64,000 nt of DNA from Halomonas sp. SpR1. Lineage in GTDB: Bacteria > Pseudomonadota > Gammaproteobacteria > Pseudomonadales > Halomonadaceae. The stretch is taken from assembly GCF_031010175.1 (NCBI RefSeq), contig NZ_JAUAMB010000005.1:62001-126000 (forward strand), given 5' to 3'. Each line of letters opens with the position of its first letter. The first letter of the stretch is position 1. The position numbers and the translations under genes were made by a program. This document shows, piece after piece, positions 18,879 through 27,463 of the stretch. Below the pieces are notes generated by a model. The model did not search any database and had not been told where the DNA came from. It was given only the letters and a program-made list of their open reading frames with translations.

Positions 18879-19151
18879 ATGTCTCAACATGAAGCTAAAC
18901 GTCGTTTGCTGAGCCGCTTAAGCCGCCAGTTCGGCTATACCGCCCCCGCCCTCGCGCTGGTGGCCAGTGGTCTCGCCTTTCAGGCTCAGGCCGACGAACC
19001 CACCCAAGGCTACACCAATATGCAAGAAGCGCCACTAATGCTGGCCGAAGCCCACAATGCTGAAGGCGGAGCAGAGAGTGAAGGCGAAGAAGAGATGGAA
19101 GGCGAGGGTGAAGGTGAAGGTGAAGGTGAAGGCAGCGCCGAAGCCGGTTAG
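18879..19151 (+). CDS. Exported Glu-Gly-rich peptide, candidate substrate of the TTL-PqqD protein
   Basis: A 90-residue peptide with a strong AAGGAG site. It has a basic leader ('KRRLLSRLSRQFGY'), a hydrophobic segment ('APALALVASGLAF') and a likely signal-peptidase site AQA/DE near residue 39. The C-terminal third is almost only Glu, Gly, Ala and Ser and contains six Glu-Gly pairs in a row. It has no Cys. The leader and acidic tail recur in two other proteins of this window, at 37320-38045 and 41933-42133. The Glu-rich tail is the kind of sequence tubulin-ligase-like enzymes modify, and PqqD domains bind leaders, so a modified-peptide role is inferred from position and composition. It is expected to be co-transcribed with the upstream fusion gene; a terminator follows. 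Confidence 0.7.
   Translation: MSQHEAKRRLLSRLSRQFGYTAPALALVASGLAFQAQADEPTQGYTNMQEAPLMLAEAHNAEGGAESEGEEEMEGEGEGEGEGEGSAEAG
19098..19133 (+). repeat. Hexanucleotide Glu-Gly repeat in the acidic peptide gene
   Basis: Six tandem copies of a GA(A/G)GG(C/T) hexamer encode six Glu-Gly pairs. Units differ at third positions. Such in-frame repeats can change in copy number without breaking the gene. Confidence 0.85.
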
Positions 19152-19183
19152 CGCCAGGTATTAACGCTAACGTCAATACCACT

Positions 19184-19210
19184 GTGCCGGTGTACGCACC
19201 GGCACATTTT
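19184..19210 (+). terminator. Terminator after the acidic peptide gene
   Basis: A perfect 9-pair stem gtgccggtg / caccggcac with a 4-base loop, followed by A and four T residues, 32 bases after the peptide stop. It probably ends or reduces transcription before the DinB-fold gene. Confidence 0.75.
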
Positions 19211-19228
19211 AACGGGAGGCCAACTTAT

Positions 19229-19819
19229 ATGTCGGCATCATTAATACCGCCCTTGATCGACGAAAACGTGCAAACATTGAACCAGCTTAATCAATTGTTA
19301 GGCAGCGTCTCTACTCAAGACTATCAACGCCCACTCGGCGCAAAAGCTACGCAAACGCTGGGTAAACACGTTCGCCATATCATTGAACACTATCAAACCT
19401 TGCTGGATGCCTGCGCTGAGTCATCCAATCCAATAACATTTGACTATGAACAACGCCAGCGAGAAATGGCACTAGAAACCCAACCTAGCGGCGCTCGGAA
19501 CCGTGTTGAAGCACTACAGGCTGGGCTGAATGCACTGGCAACACTGCCGTACGATAGGCCCCTGACGCTCAGCTATCCGGTTGAGATAGGTGTTGAAATA
19601 GCTGTTGGGACAGGTGAAATAAATGACGCGCTACCGCTACCCACTTCCCTCGGCCGCGAACTGGCGTTTTTAACTAGCCATAGCATCCACCATATGGCGC
19701 TGCTGAGCCTTCTTTGTGAACAGCTTGGTATCGTACTACCAACCCATTTTGGCGTTCATCCGTCGACGCTTCGTTATTGGGAACAGCATACTGATATAAA
19801 GCTCAGCAAGTTCGGATAA
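19229..19819 (+). CDS. DinB-fold protein
   Basis: A 196-residue cytoplasmic four-helix-bundle protein of the DinB/YfiT type, usually metal-dependent thiol- or stress-linked enzymes. Candidate metal ligands are His in 'KHVRHIIEHYQ' and in 'SHSIHHMALL', the usual three-His arrangement. The ATG at 19229 follows GGGAGG by 8 bases. An earlier in-frame ATG at 19184 falls in the terminator stem and has no ribosome site. It lies just past the terminator of the TTL-PqqD/peptide unit, so a shared function is possible but not shown. Confidence 0.75.
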   Translation: MSASLIPPLIDENVQTLNQLNQLLGSVSTQDYQRPLGAKATQTLGKHVRHIIEHYQTLLDACAESSNPITFDYEQRQREMALETQPSGARNRVEALQAGLNALATLPYDRPLTLSYPVEIGVEIAVGTGEINDALPLPTSLGRELAFLTSHSIHHMALLSLLCEQLGIVLPTHFGVHPSTLRYWEQHTDIKLSKFG

Positions 19820-20388
19820 CAACGTGCCATAAAAAAAGTAGCTCCATACTTTCGTTAAGGCTCAAGCCAAACCGTTGCAGCGCTTTCAAGATACTGTCTA
19901 TCACTATCGGCGGAACTATAACGCCGAATACCGTCGAAATGTCGTTCAGGATGAGGCAACAGGCCTCTCTATTGGCAATAGAGAACTGTCTACATGTTTG
20001 CACTTGCCGCTAACCAAGCTATTAATTATCAGTTTTTTAACTCTCTATGAATGCTCCATGACTTAAAAATTATTAAGTTAAGTAACTCTGCATAAATTAC
20101 CAAGATTTTAAGACACGCTAGTCGATGTTTAGCGGAATTAAACCTGAGTGCGGTACTTAGTGCGGGACTGACTGAGGTGCTATGAGAAATCCAGGCTAGT
20201 TTTAATGTGTCGTTATAAAACACAGACTATTGCGTTGGTTTTTTTTATTTTTTACTCATTTTTTTATAAAAAGATGTAATGATTCTTCCTGCCATATCAC
20301 TATTAACTGCGAGACATATTGCCACTGCATAAAACACCTTGATGGTGGATTTTAAGTTAGTGGTATCCATTAAGAAAAGGAGACAGTC
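19820..20388. other. AT-rich intergenic region
   Basis: The first ~280 bases hold no recognisable gene; open frames at 19803-20066 look accidental. From about 20104 on, the sequence is the upstream half of tandem repeat copy A, including its promoter region and ribosome site. Confidence 0.4.
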
Positions 20389-20742
20389 ATGTTGACCCAG
20401 ACAACGTTTAAAAAAGTAAGTGCGCTTGGCGCTTTAATGGCAATCTTAGCTAGTCCCGTTGCGATAGCGCATACATCTATTGAACTCAACCAGGATCGGG
20501 ATGTGATCGTGAAAGCGAGTTCGGTTCCTAGTTATGACGCAAGGGAGTACACACAAAGTGATTTTCTTTATGATAAGGGGGATCGTCAGTCCGATAATGA
20601 TTATTTAAAAGAGACGGATTCTAAAATAAGAATGATTGATGACTATGCGCGCAAGGATTTAATGCGAGAAGGTGGACGAAACAATAGCTGATGAAATTTT
20701 GCAGTTATAAGAACTGGGCTGCATGGTTAATTCTGTGTAGCC
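20104..20742 (+). repeat. Tandem duplication, copy A
   Basis: This ~640-base unit (upstream region, a small gene and its trailing hairpin) is repeated directly next to it at 20744-21360. Shared landmarks include 'ttaagacac/tgcta', 'aatgtgtcgttataaa', 'gatgtaatgattcttcctgcca', the ribosome site 'aagaaaaggagacag' and 'actgggctgcatggttaatt'. The two copies differ by scattered substitutions and small indels (the unit lengths differ by about 22 bases), so the duplication is not very recent. Confidence 0.85.
20389..20691 (+). CDS. Small periplasmic protein, tandem copy A
   Basis: A 100-residue secreted protein of unknown function. It begins with a typical signal peptide ('KKVSALGALMAILASPVAIA', cleavage before HTSIE), leaving ~73 residues that are charged and rich in Asp, Tyr, Arg and Lys, with 'SVPSYDAREYTQSDFLYDKG' and a C-terminal 'YARKDLMREGGRNNS'. 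No Cys or metal motif is evident. AAGGAG lies 8 bases before the ATG. An almost identical copy follows at 21007-21309. I do not recognise the family. Confidence 0.75.
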   Translation: MLTQTTFKKVSALGALMAILASPVAIAHTSIELNQDRDVIVKASSVPSYDAREYTQSDFLYDKGDRQSDNDYLKETDSKIRMIDDYARKDLMREGGRNNS

Positions 20743-21006
20743 GGATTTAAGACATGCTAATCGGTGTTTAGCGAAATTACACCTGGGTGCGGTACTGGCT
20801 TAGGTGCCATGATAAATCCAGGATAATTTCAATGTGTCGTTATAAAAGCCAGCCATCGCGCTGGCTTTTTTTACTCATTTTTTAATAAAAGATGTAATGA
20901 TTCTTCCTGCCAGATCACTATTAACTGTGAGACACATTGCCACTGCATAAAACATCTTGACGATGGGCTTTGAGCTAGTGACATCCATTAAGAAAAGGAG
21001 ACAGAC
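20692..21006. other. Spacer between the tandem small genes
   Basis: About 315 bases. They contain the end of copy A, the start of copy B, a terminator at 20844-20873 and the promoter and ribosome-binding regions of the second small gene. No further gene is seen. Confidence 0.6.
20844..20873 (+). terminator. Rho-independent terminator between the tandem genes
   Basis: Stem aaagccagc / gctggcttt with a 6-base loop and a run of seven T residues. It probably ends the copy A transcript before the copy B promoter. Confidence 0.8.
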
Positions 21007-21309
21007 ATGTTGACCCAGACAACGTTTAAAAAAGTAAGTGTGCTTGGCACTTTAATGGCAATCTTAGCTAGTCCAGTTGCGATAGCGCATACATCTATTG
21101 AACTCAACCAGGATCGGGATGTGATCGTGAGAGCGAATTCGGTTCCTAGTTATGATGCAAGGGAATACACACAAAGTGATTTTCTTTATGATAAGGGGGA
21201 TCGTCAGTCAGACAGTAATTATTTAAAAGAAACTGATTCTAATATCAGAATGATTGATGACTATGCGCGCAAGGATTTAATGCGAGAAGGAGGGCGTAAT
21301 AATAGCTGA
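21007..21309 (+). CDS. Small periplasmic protein, tandem copy B
   Basis: Paralogue of the gene at 20389-20691, also 100 residues with the same signal peptide and charged mature part. By eye they differ at about nine positions (for example A12V, A15T, K42R, S44N, D69S, K78N), mostly conservative, and the reading frame is intact, which suggests both copies are kept by selection. It has the same AAGGAG ribosome site. Function unknown. Confidence 0.75.
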   Translation: MLTQTTFKKVSVLGTLMAILASPVAIAHTSIELNQDRDVIVRANSVPSYDAREYTQSDFLYDKGDRQSDSNYLKETDSNIRMIDDYARKDLMREGGRNNS

Positions 21310-21536
21310 TGAAATTTTGCAGTTATAAGTACTGGGCTGCATGGTTAATTCTGTGCAGCCTAAGGAAACTCTGACAAGGTTTCTAACATCAGCGATAACA
21401 TTGTCTGATGTTAGGCTGGGTGATCCATTCTTATAATTGGCATCGTTTACAGTGTGGTTTTTATCTGATCAATCACAAATTGCCAACACGAAGCCTGATT
21501 TTTAAAAGCTTGGCGTGGTTGGTTAGCTGATCGGCA

Positions 21537-21728
21537 ATGATATTGCTCCTATTGCCAATGGTGAGTGCAGGGCTGTTTGGCATGAAGACGGGGCTTATAG
21601 CGCCTATGATAACGCTTGTCTTGAACGCCATTTTGGTACTGTTATGGGTTTTGTCTATAGCAAATTGCCTTGAGCTAATACGGGTAAAGTCTTCTGTGCA
21701 GATGTTGGTTGCTGCTGCGGTCGGTTGA
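21537..21728 (+). CDS. Small two-segment membrane protein
   Basis: A 63-residue, strongly hydrophobic protein with two probable membrane spans ('MILLLLPMVSAGLFGM' and 'LVLNAILVLLWVLSIANCL') and a short basic stretch after the second. It begins 228 bases after the second small periplasmic gene and ends 40 bases before the FMN glutamate-synthase-like gene, on the same strand. No clear ribosome site was found, so it may be a short real gene or a remnant. Confidence 0.4.
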   Translation: MILLLLPMVSAGLFGMKTGLIAPMITLVLNAILVLLWVLSIANCLELIRVKSSVQMLVAAAVG

Positions 21729-21768
21729 TCTACAGCACTAGTAAACAATAGATAACAAGGTTAACTTC

Positions 21769-23355
21769 ATGGTCTTCCGCAATGTTTTCATTCTCTCGGG
21801 GCTGGTTTTAAGTCTGACATTGATCCTTGCCAGTTATGCATGGTCAGGCGTCAACTGGGCCTGGCTGATTACCGGACCGCTGCTTTTGCTCGGTATTTAT
21901 GATCTGATTCAGAACAAACATACCTTGCTAAAGATCTACCCAGTGGTCGGCCATTTTCGCTACCTGTTTGAATCTGTTCGTCGGGAATTGCAGCAGTATT
22001 TTGTAGAATCCGATATTGATGGCGCTCCCATCAGCCGGGAATTTCGCAGTTTGGCTTACCAGCGCGCCAAGAAGGACGATGATACTCGCGCTTTTGGTAC
22101 CATTTTTGACGTTTACCGCAATGGTTATGAGTGGGTTAATCATTCCATGGCACCTAAAGGGTGTATTCCGGCTAATCTTCGTATTCGCTTTGGCGGGCCG
22201 GACTGCACTAGGCCTTACGAGGCCTCCCCCCTGAATATTTCCGCCATGAGCTATGGCGCTCTAAGCCGCAATGCCGTAATGGCACTCAATCGTGGGGCAA
22301 AATTCGGAAATTTTGCCCATAACACTGGCGAAGGCGGGATCAGCGAATGGCACCTTAAATATGAAGGTGACTTGATCTGGCAAATTGGTACTGGCTATTT
22401 TGGCTGCCGCACACCAGAGGGCAAATTTGATTCCGCTCTTTTTGCGGAGCAGGCAGCGCGGGATGTGATCAAGATGATTGAGATCAAGTTGTCTCAAGGC
22501 GCTAAGCCCGGGCATGGTGGTCTGCTTCCCGCCGCCAAGCTTACTGAAGAAATTGCCCGTATCCGCATGGTACCCATGGGCGAGGACGTCTTATCACCAC
22601 CCAGGCACTCGGCCTTCTCCAGTCCTGTAGAGCTGCTGCAATTCGTCGCCGAACTTCGAAAACTGTCGGGAGGGAAACCTGTGGGGTTCAAATTGTGCCC
22701 TGGCAACCGAAAGGAGTTTCTAGGTGTCTGCAAGGCCATGCTGGAAACCGGCCTACTGCCGGATTTCATTACCGTGGACGGCGGTGAAGGCGGCACTGGA
22801 GCCGCGCCAGTAGAACTAACAAACTCAGTGGGCATGCCGCTACGCGATGGCCTGCATTTTGTAAACAATGCGCTGAGGGGCATCGGCGTACGCGACAAAA
22901 TCAGAATCATTGCTTCAGGCAAGTCTTTTTCGGCTTTTCACATGCTGAGAATGATGGCTCTGGGGGCGGATACCGTGAACTCAGCCCGCGGCATGATGCT
23001 GGCACTGGGCTGCATCCAGTCCCGCAGCTGCAACACAGACAAGTGCCCCACCGGCATCACCACTCAGAACCCCGCCCGCTACAAACAACTGGATGTCACC
23101 GACAAGGGCGTAAGGGTTGCGAATTTCCACCATTCTTCCATTGAGGCCCTGGCTGAACTGCTCAGCATTCTTGGCAAGGAACGATTAGAGGATCTGGAAC
23201 CAGCAGATATACAGCGGCGGGTCAGCCAAAACAGCGTTTTAAACTACGCCGAACTTTACCCCTGCATTGATGAGGGCTGTCTTTTGCATACGGACTGCGC
23301 CCCGGATGCTTGGGCTAGTGACTGGCGCCAGGCGACAACCGACCGATGGCGATAA
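21769..23355 (+). CDS. FMN-binding glutamate synthase family protein
   Basis: A 528-residue protein matching the FMN/synthase domain of glutamate synthase without the glutaminase domain. Two N-terminal membrane segments (residues ~5-50) anchor it. The catalytic part includes 'NISAMSYGALSRNAV', 'HNTGEGGIS', 'GAKPGHGGLLPAAK', 'ITVDGGEGGTGAAP' and the 3Fe-4S motif 'CIQSRSCNTDKCPTG'. Related stand-alone proteins are widely annotated but their substrate is not settled. It is the first gene of the stretch leading into the mercury genes, and its base composition looks richer in G+C than the preceding region. Confidence 0.85.
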   Translation: MVFRNVFILSGLVLSLTLILASYAWSGVNWAWLITGPLLLLGIYDLIQNKHTLLKIYPVVGHFRYLFESVRRELQQYFVESDIDGAPISREFRSLAYQRAKKDDDTRAFGTIFDVYRNGYEWVNHSMAPKGCIPANLRIRFGGPDCTRPYEASPLNISAMSYGALSRNAVMALNRGAKFGNFAHNTGEGGISEWHLKYEGDLIWQIGTGYFGCRTPEGKFDSALFAEQAARDVIKMIEIKLSQGAKPGHGGLLPAAKLTEEIARIRMVPMGEDVLSPPRHSAFSSPVELLQFVAELRKLSGGKPVGFKLCPGNRKEFLGVCKAMLETGLLPDFITVDGGEGGTGAAPVELTNSVGMPLRDGLHFVNNALRGIGVRDKIRIIASGKSFSAFHMLRMMALGADTVNSARGMMLALGCIQSRSCNTDKCPTGITTQNPARYKQLDVTDKGVRVANFHHSSIEALAELLSILGKERLEDLEPADIQRRVSQNSVLNYAELYPCIDEGCLLHTDCAPDAWASDWRQATTDRWR

Positions 23356-23599
23356 CGTTTATAGCTACCATGTTGGCGGCATGCCGTTCACGATATGCAA
23401 ATCGAAAAAATGCTGGTGTGGAATGCTAAGGGCTGAGATCCATTGGTCAGCCGCGTCTACTGAACGGCGACCTGGCGGGCCTGACTGCTAGTGATATCCA
23501 GCCGGTTCGATCTCCTACTTCTCGACCCGGCTACCGGCAAAACTCACGGCCCACACCGTTGCGATTGCTCATCGTTTCTGGCGGCAAAAGAGAGGTTGA
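23356..23599. pseudogene. Possible degenerate coding remnant
   Basis: No intact gene. Switching frames gives protein-like pieces: 'YHVGGMPF', then 'MQIEKMLVWNAKG', then 'LLNGDLAGLTASDIQP', joined only across frameshifts and stops. This suggests a decayed gene between the glutamate-synthase-like and TVP38-like genes. I could not identify its parent. Confidence 0.25.
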
Positions 23600-24271
23600 A
23601 TGGCACTGAGAATCACTATTTTGCTGGTGGTAACCATCGCGCTTGCGGGCGCCTGGTGGTTGTTACAGCTACTGGGCATGCCCTCAGGGTTCAGCCCAGA
23701 CATCCTTGCGCAATGGCTGAGGGGTCAGGGGGCGATTGGGCCACTGCTACTTATGCTGCTGATGATCATTGCCGTTGTGGTTGGCCCGATACCGACACTA
23801 CCGGTCAGCGCGACTGCAGGACTCGCCTTCGGGATTCTTCCTGGCACCGCCATCGCCGCCACCGGCGCATTGCTGGGTGCCATGGCGGCGTTCTGGATCG
23901 CCCGATGCCTAGGGCGCTAGGTGGTCTACAAACGCTTCCCAGACAACCCCTTGCTGGCGAGCGACGGATCTCAACGCTTTCTGGCCCTTGCCATCCTGCT
24001 GACTCGGCTAATACCGGTCTTCTCCTTTGCTCTTATCAGCTATGCCGCTGGCGTCACCGCCATTTACGCCTGGCGCTTTGCCCTTGCCACATTTATCGGC
24101 ATGCTGCCCATGACGGTTGTGTTTGCGGGACTAGGAAATACCTTCACGCTGAACCCGGTACTAACGGTCGTCGCCGGGCTAGCTATCCTGGCGGTTATGG
24201 TGTGGTTGCCCTGGTTTATCAGCCGCCGCCCCAAGTCCCGGCTGGCTCGCTGGCTGAACCTTCACCAATAA
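23600..24271 (+). pseudogene. TVP38/TMEM64 (DedA-like) membrane protein gene interrupted by an amber codon
   Basis: One reading frame of 224 codons encodes a complete VTT-type membrane protein but carries TAG at 23918-23920. Before the stop: membrane segments and 'VGPIPTLPVSATAGLAFGI' then 'TGALLGAMAAFWIARCLGR', a family signature. After it, in the same frame: 'VVYKRFPDN', 'LTRLIPVFSFALISYAAG', 'FALATFIGMLP' and a last membrane segment. There is no frameshift, so a single base change would restore it. A GTG follows the TAG at once, so restart of translation is conceivable. It most likely encodes a broken protein, unless the amber codon is read through. Confidence 0.75.
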
Positions 24272-24360
24272 TAACCAGGATTTCACATGCGCTGCCCCCA
24301 AAAAAGCGTACACCATGCCTTGGTTTATCCCCATCCTGAAAATATATAAAGGAAGATGCC

Positions 24361-25119
24361 ATGAAACGATCCAAAGTTGAGTTCACTAACACACAGGGGC
24401 AGAAACTGGCTGGTTTGCTGGAGCTTCCTGACCAAGGTAAACCGAGGGCCATGGCCTTGTTCGCCCATTGCTTTACCTGCGGTAAGGACATTGCCGCCGC
24501 GTCTCGCATCGCGCGGGCGCTCGCCAGACATGGCATTGGCGTGCTGCGTTTTGATTTTACCGGCCTGGGTAACAGCGACGGGGACTTCGCCAATACCAGC
24601 TTTTCATCCAACCTTGACGATCTTGTTGCCGCCAGTGAATTTCTTGGGAAGCATCATCAGGCTCCCCGCATCCTGGTCGGTCACAGCCTGGGTGGGGCCG
24701 CCGTGCTGGCCGTGGCCCATCGCATGGAATCGGTTGAAGCGATTGCTACCATCAGCGCACCGGCTACCGCCCAGCATGTGCGGCACCTGTTTGATGACAA
24801 GGCCGACGAAATCCAGGAGTCGGGCGAGGCCGAGGTAACCCTTGCCGGGCGAAAGTTCCGCGTAAAGCAGCAGATGCTGGCGGACCTGGAGCAATGGAAT
24901 ACCCCGGATCATATCGGCAACCTGCACAAGGCACTGGTTATTTTTCATTCCCCGGTGGATCAGGTCGTGGATATAAGTGAAGCGGCCAGCATCTTTCAGG
25001 CTGCCAGGCACCCGAAGAGCTTTATCTCCCTGGACAACGCCGATCACCTGCTTTCCAAGACAGTCGATGCTGACTATGTGGCGGAAATGCTGGTGGCCTG
25101 GTCGAGCCGCTATTTGTGA
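24361..25119 (+). CDS. Alpha/beta hydrolase
   Basis: A 252-residue cytoplasmic serine hydrolase. The nucleophile elbow 'GHSLGG' lies near residue 103, an acidic residue in 'HSPVDQVVDI' and the His in 'LDNADHLLS' complete the triad, and 'AHCFTCGKD' near residue 35 gives the oxyanion loop. Close relatives often carry a C-terminal OsmC (peroxide-reducing) domain; here the protein ends after the hydrolase domain. AAGGAAG precedes the ATG. It lies between the TVP38-like pseudogene and the mercury genes. Substrate unknown. Confidence 0.85.
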   Translation: MKRSKVEFTNTQGQKLAGLLELPDQGKPRAMALFAHCFTCGKDIAAASRIARALARHGIGVLRFDFTGLGNSDGDFANTSFSSNLDDLVAASEFLGKHHQAPRILVGHSLGGAAVLAVAHRMESVEAIATISAPATAQHVRHLFDDKADEIQESGEAEVTLAGRKFRVKQQMLADLEQWNTPDHIGNLHKALVIFHSPVDQVVDISEAASIFQAARHPKSFISLDNADHLLSKTVDADYVAEMLVAWSSRYL

Positions 25120-25153
25120 GTCAGTTGCGTTGCCCGGGGTTGTTGTTTTCCGG

Positions 25154-25615
25154 TCATATCTCCGCGCTATTATCCACAATGTTGGTTTTACCCTGTAGTG
25201 AATGAATCATCGGGCATCGCTGCGGGTCGTCACTGCACCGGCAACGCTCAACCAGGTCTGTAAGCGTCGCCTCCATCTGCAGCAGACCGGCTATTCTGCC
25301 CCGCACATCAAGCAGTTTGTGCTCGGCCAGCGACCGAGCCTGGTCACAATGGGTGCCGTCTTCCAGTTTCAGCAATTCACCAACCTCCTTCAGGCTGAAC
25401 CCCAGCCACTGGGCCGAGCGGATGAAATGCAGCCGGACAATGGCATTTTCATTATAGCGCCGGATACCGCCCAAAGGTTTCTGCGGAACCGGTAGCAGCC
25501 CCCTCCGCTGGTAATAGCGGATGGTTTCCACATGGGTTCCGGCTTTTTTTGCCAGAGTGCCAATGGTCATGGTCGTTGTGGACATGATCGTTGCGGACAT
25601 GGTTGCTGTCGTCAT
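25154..25615 (-). CDS. merR: Mercury-responsive regulator MerR
   Basis: A 153-residue dimeric repressor/activator of the mercury operon. It has the MerR helix-turn-helix ('TIGTLAKKAGTHVETIRYYQ') and the three Hg(II)-binding Cys of the family, in 'DGTHCDQA', 'ERCRCSDD' and 'QRCPMI'. The N-terminus has several Met residues; the first ATG (25615) has GGAG 9 bases upstream, though a later start is possible. It is divergent from merF and merA, with the mer operator between them. Confidence 0.92.
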   Translation of the reverse strand: MTTATMSATIMSTTTMTIGTLAKKAGTHVETIRYYQRRGLLPVPQKPLGGIRRYNENAIVRLHFIRSAQWLGFSLKEVGELLKLEDGTHCDQARSLAEHKLLDVRGRIAGLLQMEATLTDLVERCRCSDDPQRCPMIHSLQGKTNIVDNSAEI

Positions 25616-25620
25616 GGCTG

Positions 25621-25651
25621 TTGACTCCGTAGTCAGGTACGGAAGTAAGGT
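25621..25651 (+). promoter_or_regulatory. mer operator/promoter
   Basis: TTGACT (-35), a 19-base spacer holding the dyad ccgta-N6-tacgg, and TAAGGT (-10). This is very close to the classical Tn21/Tn501-type mer promoter with its over-long spacer that MerR-Hg(II) untwists. It drives merF-merA on the + strand; merR begins 6 bases from the -35 box on the other strand. Confidence 0.9.
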
Positions 25652-25686
25652 TAACCTTTCTACCCGAACACTGACACGGAGTGAAT

Positions 25687-27343
<1,657 letters not shown>

Positions 27344-27463
27344 GCGATTTAAATCTGATGTCATCTCAACGTAACAATGGTTTAGGTTCCAGCGTCAAAG
27401 CTGCCAGTCTTTCCAGTTCGTTGAACGTAACATTTGTCGAATAACTATTTTAGAGATGATGAA

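Larger units (their letters stand above)
20744..21360 (+). repeat. Tandem duplication, copy B
   Basis: Second unit of the direct duplication, directly abutting copy A. Its terminator stem (20844-20873) is well preserved, whereas the same place in copy A has a broken stem. Confidence 0.85.

Noticed and set aside
19098..19133. The Glu-Gly hexamer repeat as mere low-complexity DNA
   Set aside because: It is in frame within a gene that has a signal peptide and ribosome site, and two other proteins in the window share the leader and similar composition, so it was kept as coding.
18895..19182. Minus-strand frame rich in Leu-His repeats opposite the acidic peptide gene
   Set aside because: It is the mirror of the Glu-Gly repeat, without a ribosome site; the plus-strand peptide has a strong one and a signal sequence.
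20104..21360. The tandem repeats as a CRISPR array or insertion sequence
   Set aside because: There are only two long units, each containing a gene; no short repeats with spacers, no transposase and no terminal inverted repeats.
23491..24339. A 282-codon open frame over the TVP38-like region
   Set aside because: Composition is not protein-like and it is out of frame with the clear membrane-protein homology on both sides of the amber codon.
24604..25179. A 191-codon minus-strand frame opposite the alpha/beta hydrolase
   Set aside because: The plus-strand frame carries intact hydrolase motifs; this is a high-GC shadow.
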